Of a stretch of 64,000 bases of DNA, positions 1 to 10,114 are shown piece after piece; the stretch's first letter is position 1, and each line of letters starts with the position of its first letter. This DNA comes from Corallochytrium limacisporum (lineage: Eukaryota > Opisthokonta), in assembly GCA_002811645.1 (NCBI GenBank), contig PDIP01000034.1:96278-160277 (forward strand), written 5' to 3'. Position numbers and translations under genes: made by a program. The notes beneath the pieces were generated by a model, which was not told the origin of the DNA, did not search any database, and was given only the letters and a program-made list of their open reading frames with translations.

Positions 1-267
1 GCTGGTAAGAAGCGGACAGGAAGGCGGCGGAAGGAAATATCTTTGACACCGTTGAAGAGCAATGGTACTCCACATTCAGTTCGAGAAGCTGTCCGTATTC
101 TGACGGAGCACAATCAGAGGATCGGCGGACCGTGCGTTACAAAGGATGACATCCAAAGATTGAAGGCAAGGGGAACCCTGGATGTGGTCAAGCAAAGGGG
201 AACCCTGGATGTGGTCAAGCAAAGGGAACCCTGGATGTGGTCAAGCAAAGGGAACGTCCTCACTTAG
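1..267 (+). CDS. Partial ORF cut by the window edge, unknown product
   Basis: An open frame runs from base 1 to a stop at 265-267. Its only start-like codon is a TTG at 43, so the true start is probably outside the window. The first part is basic (AGKKRTGRRRKE), followed by a helical stretch and two exact nine-residue repeats (RGTLDVVKQ) encoded by a 27-bp tandem repeat. A third DNA copy is shifted out of frame. I recognise no family. It may be the end of a gene, or a decayed frame extended by the repeat. Confidence 0.3.
   Translation, partial: AGKKRTGRRRKEISLTPLKSNGTPHSVREAVRILTEHNQRIGGPCVTKDDIQRLKARGTLDVVKQRGTLDVVKQREPWMWSSKGNVLT
170..249. repeat. 27-bp tandem repeat, three copies
   Basis: Copies lie at 170-196, 197-223 and 224-249. 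The first two are 27 bp and keep the reading frame (nine codons each). The third has lost one G of the leading G run, so it is 26 bp and changes frame. A partial fourth copy (GGGAAC) follows. Confidence 0.9.
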
Positions 268-1594
268 ATAGGCACAGAAATGAAGCTGCGGATGCTTGAT
301 ACGAATAGTGCAGGTGCCATAGATGGGGGGAGGGCACCCAATTCGTCGGATACGAGTAATTCACCAAATGATACCATTCGACAAGATGGGCAAGAAATGC
401 CATCAAACAATGTTTCTTCGCCATCAAACCCGACATGGATGTATTTTAGACATTGTTTTTCTTCATGGTAGTGATGGATGTGGACAAAAAAATTTTTCGA
501 CGACTACGAGATCTTCGATGTCAAGTTAATGTGAAAAGGCTCAATTTTTTGAAGTACACTTAAGTGTTTATTCAATCCGTAAACGAAATATTTGAAATTG
601 ATTTGGTGTATAATGATATTTAATAATAATGATAATAATCAAAATATATATTACTCAATCATGATTAAAAAGAGTGATCGGGGTTCTCGTTTTCGTGCGA
701 TTTGTCTCATACTTAGGAGACAGAGGGTGGTACGAAACAAGTGCTTTCAGTCCAGTGTAAGGATATTCTTAGTTTTTGAAACCCGGTCGAGCCACCCCAT
801 ACGACAACAAAAGCCGCTTCCGCGCTGGTCAGGGTTGGGAGGTGGGGGTGCCAAGTCAAAGAGCCTCCAACAAAGGAAGCGCAATGACCTGGTCACTTTA
901 TATACGGTCAGTTTCGTTGGCGCGGCATTGACGTCTGCGGCAAGTTGACCAATTCCTCCTTACAACCGGCTGGGGCTAGGCATGTTGCGGTATCGGATTT
1001 CGGATATTTCCCGTATGTATAAAAACAGCGGTTTTCGCAGATCCATTTCAGTTTTGACCCGTATACCCTACGGTTCCCACTACCACGGGTAGAATTGAAC
1101 AATCGCGTGTCCTTGCGAATTAAGGGACGGGGCATAACTGAGACATTCCTCAGTTGATTTACTTATATTAGTTTCAATGGGGAACAGCTCCGTAGATTGC
1201 GCAAAGATGTTCCCCCCTCTCCCTCCTTCTCCAACAGCCGGTATTGCCGCGGGACAGCCAACTGTGACGCGTCGGACACCCCACATACAACTCTGACGCG
1301 GCGGGGGGTATCATTTTTGGTCTGCGAAGGGAACATTTTCTATAGAAATTATGTGTAAAATCTTAAAATTGAAGAGTTGGGGATTGCGCACGGGACCAGT
1401 AATCATCCAACAGGACCGTTCAAGTGCTACGGCCTTCATCCTTAGCGGGGATTTTAGGTACACGCATGCAATTCTTACTGTTTGTATTTTGTACTTTTGG
1501 GGTATTTAGTTGTGTACTACCATACATTTTTGAGCGTATAAGCTCTGAATCACTACCATACTTGTGTTGTTCATAGACTAACAAAACATCCAGC
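268..1594. other. Intergenic region, no gene seen
   Basis: AT-rich around 540-680 and 1330-1380, otherwise mixed sequence. The ORFs here are short and low in similarity to anything I know. The last few hundred bases are presumably the promoter and leader of the desaturase. Confidence 0.5.
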
Positions 1595-2962
1595 ATGGGT
1601 TTGACCGGTAATTGGACCAATGCCCTCCAGTGGTCTCCTGCCACGGCCAACAAAGAAAAGTTTAATGATGATAGTCAAATCAAACCTCACCTGTGGATGA
1701 TCCATGGCAAACTTTATGACCTTTCAGACTTTGTGAACCGCCACCCTGGCGGGAGGGATTGGCTCCTGATCACCCAAGGCACGGACTGTACCGAAGCCTT
1801 TGAATCTCATCACTTGGACATAAAGAAAGTTCGCCTCATGCTCAAGCAGTATGAAGTCACAGAAGATAGTGCTGAACTCAAAGCGAAGATTGCCGGCAAA
1901 AATGAATTGCTACATAAGTCCAAAGAGGACACAATCGGTAAGCACGAGTCCATCCATAACTCTGACTTTGTTGGAGACCGTTTCACCTTCAATGAAGGTG
2001 AGTTCTATGCCACTGTCAGAGAGCGCGTGTACCGGATCCTCAAGAGAGAGAATGCTTTCGGTCCGAGTATGGCTATGAAGTTTTACGCCCTGGGCTTCAC
2101 CCTGTGTTTCTGGGCAACGATGATTGCTGCTGCCGCAAAGGGGTCCATGGCCCTCAGCCTGTTTGCAGGCTTCATCCTGGTCGGAATGATGGGCATGGGC
2201 CACAATTTCTTTCATCAAAAGGACTCTATCTTTCTTTATACCTATGATCACTCCTGCTTGAGTAGCTTTGAGTGGCGAGTCACTCACGCGTGCAGCCACC
2301 ACCTCTACCCGAACACTGGCATTGACTTTGAGGTACGCGTGCTAGAACCGTTCATAGTTTTCTTCAACAATCAACCCAAAAGCATTGTGCAGTCCAAGAT
2401 AGCCTTGTTCTACTTCCATTTCTTGTTCCTCCTGGGTGGTCCGCTGCAACTTATCGCTCGCATTGTCCGAATTGCCATGGGAGAGCAGCGCATGAGGTGG
2501 GAGAATCTGATCATTGCCGTAGAATTGGCGATCTTTATGGCCCTGAGTCCTGGGGGTGCAATGGAAGGAATCTATTACTTCCTTGTTATGCACTGTTTTG
2601 CCATATACTGGTTCATTAGTGTTGGTGTTGTTGTCCACCACCATACCATAGCTTGGCATTGTCACGACGGTGAGGAGACGCGTCTAGCAGGCACTCGTGA
2701 CTTTGGCGCTCACCAGGTGCGTGCTACCTGCGACCATTCCACGGATGTGTCCGTGGTCCCCGCAATGTTATTGTATGCTGGCTTGAATAAGCATCTGATC
2801 CATCATCTGTTTCCGACTATTGACCATTCGCGTTTCGATCTTGTGCATAACGAGGTGCTGAAGACAGTGCGCGAGTTCGGGTTGCGCTACAACCACGCGA
2901 CTTTTTTGGAGGCTTACATTGGAACTCTGAAGCTTATACAGACTGAAGGAGTGGTTGCCTAA
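1595..2962 (+). CDS. Cytochrome b5-fused membrane fatty acid desaturase-like protein
   Basis: 455 residues. An N-terminal cytochrome b5 domain carries the heme motif HPGG (about residue 50) and a second heme histidine in ESHHLD (about 73). The desaturase domain follows, with histidine boxes HNFFH (about 203), HACSHH (about 231) and HLIHH (about 401), and hydrophobic segments between them. This is the architecture of front-end desaturases, which insert a double bond near the carboxyl end of ER-bound fatty acids using electrons from the fused cytochrome b5. The third box begins with His, where front-end enzymes normally have Gln. Together with phrases such as HHLFPTIDHSRF, this is closer to the animal cytochrome b5-related (Cyt-b5-r) branch. 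Regioselectivity cannot be read from the sequence. Single exon; the ATG at 1595 lies just before the b5 domain. Confidence 0.85.
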   Translation: MGLTGNWTNALQWSPATANKEKFNDDSQIKPHLWMIHGKLYDLSDFVNRHPGGRDWLLITQGTDCTEAFESHHLDIKKVRLMLKQYEVTEDSAELKAKIAGKNELLHKSKEDTIGKHESIHNSDFVGDRFTFNEGEFYATVRERVYRILKRENAFGPSMAMKFYALGFTLCFWATMIAAAAKGSMALSLFAGFILVGMMGMGHNFFHQKDSIFLYTYDHSCLSSFEWRVTHACSHHLYPNTGIDFEVRVLEPFIVFFNNQPKSIVQSKIALFYFHFLFLLGGPLQLIARIVRIAMGEQRMRWENLIIAVELAIFMALSPGGAMEGIYYFLVMHCFAIYWFISVGVVVHHHTIAWHCHDGEETRLAGTRDFGAHQVRATCDHSTDVSVVPAMLLYAGLNKHLIHHLFPTIDHSRFDLVHNEVLKTVREFGLRYNHATFLEAYIGTLKLIQTEGVVA

Positions 2963-3811
2963 CAAGACCCTAGTCTGTGTAAACACTGAAACAGAATTCC
3001 ACTTATTGAAGTCATTTTCGTCCCATCGTCCATGTTTGCGATCATGTAGCCCCCTAGTTCAACAACCCTCGAAGAATACATCAAGATCATCTCCACATAT
3101 CACCATGAAGGAACAAGGAGTAGTTCATTAAATTCTTGTACCTCAATAAACAGTCTGACCAACTGGCCGCATGTTGTATATCCATGTAGTGACTATATGT
3201 CAGCTCATAAGTGGATCCGTCAGCATAGATCCTGAAGGCAGGGCCTGTGGAAGCTGGGTGGTGGTGGGAAACCATCACCAAAGCTCAGACTGCTGATTCG
3301 GATATCGGGGTCCTTTTTTAACCTCCGCCCCAAACCGGTCCCGCCAAAACGGGGAAAGAGCGAGGGCTGAAATTTCATCTAGGGGCGGGTCTCGGTGAGG
3401 AGGGGATTTTTCATGGGAGCTGGTGTGGGTGCTCACCGGCCGCCTTTCACGCCACCCGGATTGCATTTGGGAGACTCTTCGCGAGAATTTCGGATATTAT
3501 GTGACAATGATCATTTTGCACGCCCTACGTATTTGAATAAGACGTCCAATGTATATTTCACCAATTTGGAAATATGTTACCAACAAGAAATCGGAAATGC
3601 GAAATGCTTCTAGAACAAGTTTGAATTCGAAGTCCAAGTCGACTCATATAACAATGTAGTTGCTTTGGGAACTGTGTTTTGCTTTGATCTCCGAATTTTC
3701 AGAACACTGTAAGTTGGAAGTCCAAGAAAAAAAAATTGGAAAACAGGGGTAGGGTTTGATCACTTCCTGAACAGTATAGCAAGCGTTTGTACCACATTAC
3801 AGACTGACACC
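2963..3811. other. Intergenic region between desaturase and BRF1
   Basis: About 850 bp with no credible ORF. A GC-rich block around 3310-3470 is followed by AT-rich sequence to the BRF1 start. It presumably holds the desaturase terminator and the BRF1 promoter. Confidence 0.5.
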
Positions 3812-6445
3812 ATGGTGCAAAAATGTACAAGTTGTGGCTCCACAAACATTGTGTTGGAACAGGGTGGCCATACTTGTGCCGACTGTGGTACCGTACTGGA
3901 TCCGCACCACATTGTATCAGAGCTCACCTTCCAAGAAACAGGCCAGGGCGGCACAGAAGTGATCGGTCAGTATGTCAGTGCCGAAGGTTCTAAGAGTCTC
4001 AGCGTGAGACCAGGTATGCACGCAAGCTTCAGCCGTGACTCCCGAGAAATCACTCACCGTAATGGTCTGCGCGAGATCAAAGAACTGGCATCGAAACTGA
4101 AAATGAGCAATCATCACGTAGATGCCGCGTACCGTTATTTCCGACTGGCACTGCAGCACAATTTTGTCCAAGGGCGAAAAACCCGGGTTGTAGTGGCCGC
4201 ATGTCTGTACATGATTTGCCGCAAAGAACGCACTCCGCACATGCTTTTGGATTTCGCTGATTTATTGCAAGTTAACGTTTACGTTCTTGGTGCGGTGTAC
4301 CTAAAGATTTGCCGAGTTCTCCATGTGCGACTGCCGGCCGTGGATCCATCCCTGTACCTGCATCGCTATGCACATCGTTTGGAGTTTGGTTCGCTGATGG
4401 AAGACGTGGTCAAGACTGCCCTCAAACTAATCAGTCGCATGCGCCGAGATTGGATGCAGGTTGGACGCCGGCCGTGCGGCCTGTGTGGTGCAGCCCTGCT
4501 GATTGCGGCCCGGATTCACGGCTTCAACCGTACCCAGCGGCAAATAATTAATGTCGTGCGCATCTGCGACATCACTCTGCGCAAGCGGTTAGAGGAGTTT
4601 GAAGACACACCAAGTGCTAATTTAACACCGATTGAATTCGACACCATTGATCTGGAGGAAGAGGCGGACCCACCTTCGTTCACAGCGGCACGTCGGCAAC
4701 TTAAGGCCAAGCACGCCGCCCTCGAGGCCTTTTCTGCACTCGATGAAGATTCCATCAGTCACGGTTTGGCCGAGACGAATGCCGCGTCCATGGGTGCCGT
4801 AGCGGAGGAGTCAGAAATTGCCGCAGAAATGTCGAGCGCACTGCAAGGCGGTGACTCAGTACTGTCCGCGGAGGCGCGGAGGCTGGGGCTAAAGGCGACA
4901 GTGACTGCTGATGGAGAAGAGGCAGGGACAACAGCGTCTTTGCGTGGACATGGCGGACGGACGCGCCGGCGAACTCGCAGTCGGAACTCCGAGTCAAGCA
5001 CAGGCGGTGCGAGCAGCACGGACGGTGGCGCGAGTGCGAGTGAAGGAGCTGGAGGATCTGCAACTGGAGGTACTGGTACAGTTACAGTTCCGCAGGAACG
5101 TATTGTATTTGTCAATAGTGATGGTGAAGAATTCACGGACGTTTCCGACGACGACTCTGAGGTCAATGCCAATATGCTCACCGAAGCCGAACAGCGTCTG
5201 AAAGAGCAGATTTGGACGGAAATGAACAGAGACTATCTCCAGGCGCAGGCCGAGAAGCGGGCCCGAGAGATTACCAAAGGCGACAGTAATGCCACAGGTG
5301 GGCAGGTGGCGGCTGCGCCCCGATCCTCAGTGAGGGCCGCATTGGAGGAATCGACAGCCCAGGCACCTCTGCTCAAGGCGGCTACGCGGCGCGCGGTGCC
5401 AACTATTTCGTCTACGGGGGGGAGCACCAAGCCAGGGGGTCGCGCCGCTGTGTCTGCGCTTCCGGCTTCATCGTCGAAGCGCCGGGCCGCGGCAACAAAC
5501 GTATCGAAGCGCAAAGACAACAGCACTACAGGAAGCGGTGCTGGTGGCGTTGGCACTGGAACGGAAAGTGGTCCCGCGATTGCTGTGGCCTCTGGTACTG
5601 ATCATGGCGGTGAAGAAGAAGCCATCGACGACACAGCCGGCGGTGACGAAGCCGCCCACATTGCTTCAGCTCTGTCCTCCCAACGTCTGTCGAAGAAAAT
5701 CAATTACGAGGTTCTGCGCGGACTGCGAACAACCATTCCCGCCAATGCACGAGGACGCTCGTACGCCACTATAGTGGACGACACCGAGGGTACGGGTGGT
5801 GACGTCGACGACCACATGGAGGAGGGCACGGAAGATGGTTCTTCGTCAAAGTACGGCAATACGAGACGGCGGCGGACTCGGTCGCGGACGCTGTCGCAAT
5901 CGCTCGATGTCGCCGGCGGTTCTGCTGTCGCACGTAAACGGCGTCTATCTTCTCGGACCTCTGAGTCCATCCGCGAAGAACCGCGGACGGCTACAGCCAT
6001 TGAAGATGATGCCGAAGAAGTCAAGCGGCCTCGCCGCGCCATGCGCTCATTGGGCGCTGGTGGACCCGTCTCAGCAAAACTCGGAGGTCCTGTTGTCTCT
6101 GGGCGGCGCATTGGTCAGCCAAACCAACCTCTGCGAAGCCGGCGGCTGGCTGCTGCGGCGTCGGAGCGACAGACGAAGCGGGAGCCCAGCCCGGAGAAAA
6201 AGCCATTGACAGCCTCGCCGGGCGCAAGCCCTCGCCGCATTTCCACACCGCGGGCGGTGAAAAGGCCCACCAGAGGCCGCACAACGCGGGCCGCTGCATC
6301 GACTGCCGCATCAGACCAGCCAGCGAAGCACACTGACGCCAGTCCCGCCGCGGAGAATGAAGACGCGAACGACGATGAACAGGCAGCTGCGGAGCAGCTC
6401 GGATACGTCTCCAACTATTATGGATCGTTTACTGGAGACGACTAA
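3812..6445 (+). CDS. BRF1: Transcription factor IIIB subunit BRF1
   Basis: 877 residues. BRF1 bridges TFIIIC, TBP and RNA polymerase III at tRNA and 5S genes. The N-terminus is a TFIIB-type zinc ribbon with Cys5, Cys8, Cys22 and Cys25. Two cyclin-fold repeats follow to about residue 260 (RYFRLALQHNFVQGRK and CGAALLIAARIHGF are typical). The C-terminal half carries the BRF1-specific TBP-binding block: KEQIWTEMNRDYL (about 463) and the downstream KINYEVLRGL (about 626). The rest is long, acidic or Arg/Ser/Thr-rich and probably disordered, making the protein longer than human BRF1. Single exon; converges on SAE1, with 275 bp between the stops. Confidence 0.93.
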   Translation: MVQKCTSCGSTNIVLEQGGHTCADCGTVLDPHHIVSELTFQETGQGGTEVIGQYVSAEGSKSLSVRPGMHASFSRDSREITHRNGLREIKELASKLKMSNHHVDAAYRYFRLALQHNFVQGRKTRVVVAACLYMICRKERTPHMLLDFADLLQVNVYVLGAVYLKICRVLHVRLPAVDPSLYLHRYAHRLEFGSLMEDVVKTALKLISRMRRDWMQVGRRPCGLCGAALLIAARIHGFNRTQRQIINVVRICDITLRKRLEEFEDTPSANLTPIEFDTIDLEEEADPPSFTAARRQLKAKHAALEAFSALDEDSISHGLAETNAASMGAVAEESEIAAEMSSALQGGDSVLSAEARRLGLKATVTADGEEAGTTASLRGHGGRTRRRTRSRNSESSTGGASSTDGGASASEGAGGSATGGTGTVTVPQERIVFVNSDGEEFTDVSDDDSEVNANMLTEAEQRLKEQIWTEMNRDYLQAQAEKRAREITKGDSNATGGQVAAAPRSSVRAALEESTAQAPLLKAATRRAVPTISSTGGSTKPGGRAAVSALPASSSKRRAAATNVSKRKDNSTTGSGAGGVGTGTESGPAIAVASGTDHGGEEEAIDDTAGGDEAAHIASALSSQRLSKKINYEVLRGLRTTIPANARGRSYATIVDDTEGTGGDVDDHMEEGTEDGSSSKYGNTRRRRTRSRTLSQSLDVAGGSAVARKRRLSSRTSESIREEPRTATAIEDDAEEVKRPRRAMRSLGAGGPVSAKLGGPVVSGRRIGQPNQPLRSRRLAAAASERQTKREPSPEKKPLTASPGASPRRISTPRAVKRPTRGRTTRAAASTAASDQPAKHTDASPAAENEDANDDEQAAAEQLGYVSNYYGSFTGDD

Positions 6446-6720
6446 TGATAAACGAAGTAGCAATGTGAGACCTTCTATGAATTGCACGAACCAAGGCTTG
6501 GTCCGAGTCAGGCTTTCAACCATGATCGAAAACGATGATATTGAGCACATGTGCTGTTGTTGTGTAACCTCATCAGATCGCTCCACTCTCATGCTCTCAT
6601 ATGGTGGCCTTCTCTGGGGTAGCTGATAACGATATCTATGTTCAAGTACTCTTTAATAGGTTCTTTGACGATTCTAAGTGTACTGTGACCGTGACAGCAA
6701 CAACAAACCTCTCGTTTACT

Positions 6721-8013
6721 TCAGCCCAGTTTCAAAGCTGTACCCTCACTAGTCCAGCCGTTGAAAATAAAGCAATTGTTGATGGGCTCACCTTTGTGAC
6801 TGACCGCCTTGATCAGCTCCTGGCTTAACACGCCGGCCACAATGCACCCCAATATCGGTACCTGACGCGTGCTAAAGCCCACCAATGCCAGACGCGACTT
6901 CAATTCTGCTGTGGTGTGGACGGACAGTGGTGTGGAATGGCTACTAGTGCTGGCATTGAGCCAAGCCAGAGTTTCCCCCGCAGCCTCCGTGACCGCTGCA
7001 GACAGTGCTCTCTCTGCCAAACTCCCACCGCTGGTTACAGGCAAAGTCTGTGTCTTGTCGCCAAAGGCCGTGTTCCCGAGGGCTACAACGATGCGACCAA
7101 GACAAAGCGCCAGGGCTGGCGTACGCTTGAGCCACCGCTGCCGCTTCCGTTCCGTTTTCAGTGCTGACCAGCTTTGTGTGAGCGAACTGCCGCCATCGAC
7201 AGCAAGGGCATCTCCAACGCGGCAAAATGCTGTGCGGTGTTCTGTGCGTACGGTTTCCTCAACCTCCGGTGCTTCGTTGGACTCTCTCAGAGTCGTCGCA
7301 TTGGCATGACTGCTGCCAATGTCTGATTCCTCAGTCCTTGGGCGTTTCTGTCCACTTCTGGCATCACCGTCCGCTGTTTCACTGCCCAATTTCTTCTTCT
7401 CCTGTCGCTCGGTGTAGTACTCAAACTCCGGCACACCCAAGTCTGCAATAAAGAACGAGTGCATGCCAAAGTTGGCACCGACATAGAGCGCCTTCCCCAG
7501 GCTGGCACATACTGTGCCCAAGCGGCTCAGAGCCTCCGTGCCCGCCATGACCGCTGTGGGATCGAAGACAACTACAACATCGCACTCAGCAGCACGCAAA
7601 ATCGCCTCAGTGGGAAGCAGACTGCCATCTGGTGGTGGTGAAGCAATGATTGAAAGCGTTACATTCGGATTCAACGGGTGCAATCTCCGTACCAACGTTT
7701 CTGCCCTCGGACTCCCAATATCAGCGCTTTCGTAGAAAAGGCAACAGCTGACCGCGGTTTCCAAATCAACGGTGCGATTGTCCATAATCTTGACAGTACC
7801 GAATCCAGCAAGGACGACATTTTTGGCTACTTCGCATGTGGTCGCATTCACTCCGGCAATGAGGACTGATCCAGACTGGATCTTCTCCTGGGCCGCGAAG
7901 CCCCAAAGGCGAATCTGTCGGTCATAGAGTTTGGCTTGGGCATCGGAAAGACCACCAGTACTATCCTTGTCGACACAGGACTGATTATTGTACTGCATTT
8001 TTTCCATAACCAT
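6721..8013 (-). CDS. SAE1: SUMO-activating enzyme subunit 1 (AOS1/SAE1)
   Basis: 430 residues. This is the small subunit of the SUMO E1, which adenylates the SUMO C-terminus together with UBA2. The family signature YDRQIRLWG is at about residue 30, followed by the nucleotide-binding ThiF-type region (SVLIAGVNATTCEVAKNVVLAG). No catalytic cysteine domain is present, as expected for the AOS1 half. An acidic, Ser-rich insert around residues 210-260 is variable in this family. The C-terminal FNGWTSEG resembles the UBA2-contacting tail. NEDD8 E1 subunit NAE1 is the main alternative, but the IRLWG context and length favour AOS1. Confidence 0.88.
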   Translation of the reverse strand: MVMEKMQYNNQSCVDKDSTGGLSDAQAKLYDRQIRLWGFAAQEKIQSGSVLIAGVNATTCEVAKNVVLAGFGTVKIMDNRTVDLETAVSCCLFYESADIGSPRAETLVRRLHPLNPNVTLSIIASPPPDGSLLPTEAILRAAECDVVVVFDPTAVMAGTEALSRLGTVCASLGKALYVGANFGMHSFFIADLGVPEFEYYTERQEKKKLGSETADGDARSGQKRPRTEESDIGSSHANATTLRESNEAPEVEETVRTEHRTAFCRVGDALAVDGGSSLTQSWSALKTERKRQRWLKRTPALALCLGRIVVALGNTAFGDKTQTLPVTSGGSLAERALSAAVTEAAGETLAWLNASTSSHSTPLSVHTTAELKSRLALVGFSTRQVPILGCIVAGVLSQELIKAVSHKGEPINNCFIFNGWTSEGTALKLG

Positions 8014-8584
8014 TTTGTCTAGTGTCTGTATATGATAGTTTCTCTACTTTACAACACTGGTCGACCATGAAACCTTCCCTAATTTACGTTGATCGGTATT
8101 AGCTTCGAAAATACATCACATCTTGCTTAGTGTCGAACCGCGCCTGTGCATTGGGCTTCCATATATCGACACCGTAACCTTGCTGCTCTCTGAAGTACCG
8201 CATTCCGATCCGCAAGGTGAAAGAAGACCATCCCAGTCGAACAGTCGTTTGTGGCCAGGCATAAGGAATGGTGAAGAGGAGCGGAGAGACGTACACAGTA
8301 AATTGCCTTCAAACAAAATCATAAGTCCCCACCCCTGGGGGGGGTTCGCTCTGAACACACGGTTGGGGGAGCCCGAAAAATGGGCCCCCAAATACATTAG
8401 TCCTAGATTGGACCGGCCTCGGCTGCAATTGGCCCAAGTTTCTATTACAGGGATGTGCTTTGGTTTCTCATAGTGCGATGAAACACGATCCCCTTATGAC
8501 GATAGGAACGATATATGTCTCAAGGAGGTTTCATTTCAGCTGATGATCATGCATGTCATGACGTTATTGGTACGTCTGTAGTGA
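8014..8584. other. Intergenic region with a GC-run block
   Basis: Upstream of SAE1 and downstream of the dynein relic. A G/C-run block lies at about 8325-8400. A minus-strand frame ending at 8099 (about 65 codons, no ATG) has protein-like composition, for example GMRYFREQQGYGVDIW, but I cannot link it to a family. Confidence 0.4.
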
Positions 8585-9276
8585 TTACTGCGTGCTACAC
8601 AGCAGTGCCACACCACGCAGGGTCCAGTAGTCTGAACTGTTGGTGCCGGTTCGCAGGTCGACATTGAATATGTAGTTGATGGCGGTTCGTGTACGATTCG
8701 TATAGACGGGACACTGGTAGAAGCGCCGGTCTTGGTAGTCGGTAGTTGAGTTTATAGCACTGACCCAGACCAATGGCAGGGGTGCAAATAGGACCTTAGG
8801 GTTCTGCTCAATGAGCTTAATGTTCTTCCTGTCCCAACCGGCACCGTCCAGGAACAAACCATGGATGTAGACACCCTCCGCCGGAGGCCTTTCAATGTCG
8901 TCTGTCATTTTCTTTTACAACTTCAGAGGTGAGCTTGACATTGTCTAGAGCCCAACCCTTGTGAGCGCGCGTAATCTCCTGGCGCACAGACGTCAGGAAT
9001 CCCTGAGGATTGAAGAAACCTGTCAGCCAGAAACAAGTCGGCCGACCGCTGAATAGCCACGTGAAGAATTGCTGGTGGCGCTCGATCAGCTCTGTGAACC
9101 AAAAGCCGAGTGTGGCAGAGGGCCACGAGACCTTGAGCCAAGAAGTTGGCACCCTGGCATCGTAGAGACAATCCAATGCGTCACGCAGCTGCTCGTTCAT
9201 GATGAGTACAAAGCGGCTGCGTTGCACCCTGTTTCTTGAGGGCAGCTTTGACCTCGTGTGGTTTAAAGTCATCGGT
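8585..9276 (-). pseudogene. Relic of an axonemal dynein heavy chain C-terminus
   Basis: Three minus-strand frames together match the extreme C-terminal domain of outer-arm-type axonemal dynein heavy chains (DNAH5/8 type). Segment A (about 9276-9214) reads [20 protein letters not shown]. Segment B (about 9213-8905) holds [48 protein letters not shown] and [11 protein letters not shown]. Segment C (8908-8585) holds EGVYIHGLFLDGAGWD and WTLRGVALLC, then a natural TAA. Between A and B about 30-35 conserved residues are missing with no room for an intron. B and C are joined across an A-rich run (about 8897-8912) by a one-base frame change. Nothing dynein-like lies upstream, although a full heavy chain needs more than 4,000 codons. 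The copy is therefore 5'-truncated, internally deleted and frameshifted. Confidence 0.85.
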
Positions 9277-10114
9277 GCAGCCTGCCCAAAAGGTCATCAC
9301 TACCACGTAGCATCCCTCCCCCCTTCTTTTCGCCGGGCGGCTGTCATTGTGCACGAGACCCTTCGTGACTCTTAGGGTATCCAAGCCGTTCCGCATCCAA
9401 CCCTCCCTGGAGGAATTTCACTTCCGCCTACCTAGGGTGAAGGGAGGTGAGGGGAGGGGGGCCTTCTCGGATCGATGGATAGCCTGCCCCTCATTGGAGA
9501 GCACACAGCCCCGGGACAAAAAAATAGTACTCCCTCTTCGTCAACTTTCTCCGCAGGTCTCCGGTACTTTAACTATTGGGAGACAGGTATCAACGAGTTG
9601 GTGGCCTAGCGCCTGCAATTGCTGGCAGCTCATGCTGTGCGCGGCAACCGACTCGGGATGGTGAGGTGGCACTGCTGTTATCCTCTGCCCATTGTGCATC
9701 CTTCTGGCCACTCTACCATACTGGACCATCCCTGATAGGCCACAGCGCAACAAAAGGAATCAGTCCAAACTGCTATTCTTATTAGCGTTAGTAGACGGCA
9801 GGACGAACAAGCGCAGCTGATCCCCTAAACCCGTGTTCATGGCTAATTTGGATTTAATGTCTATCTACCTAGCGGGGGCGAGAACAAAATGAACACAGTC
9901 GGACTCCCTGTTTCAGCCCGGGTCTCAAAGAGCCGGGGGAAAGGGCGTAAAGGAAAGTAATTGTGAAGACCTCTCGCGTGGTGAGACTCTTGGATCGTCA
10001 CCGAAAAGGTTTTTCAGGAAAGGTCCACGGCGCTTTGAATATGCAGTTTGGTTTTGAACATACCCGTTATTGACAGAAACGGAGAGGTAGCGACGACTTT
10101 GCTTTCTGTGCACC
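9277..10114. other. Intergenic region, no gene seen
   Basis: Mixed sequence with a purine/G-rich block near 9430-9460 and a short inverted repeat around CCCGGG/GCCGGG at about 9917-9940. It presumably includes the promoter of the gene starting at 10115. Confidence 0.45.

Noticed and set aside
8099-8296. Protein-like minus-strand frame near SAE1
   Set aside because: No ATG and no recognised family. It may be an exon or relic, but evidence is too thin to call.
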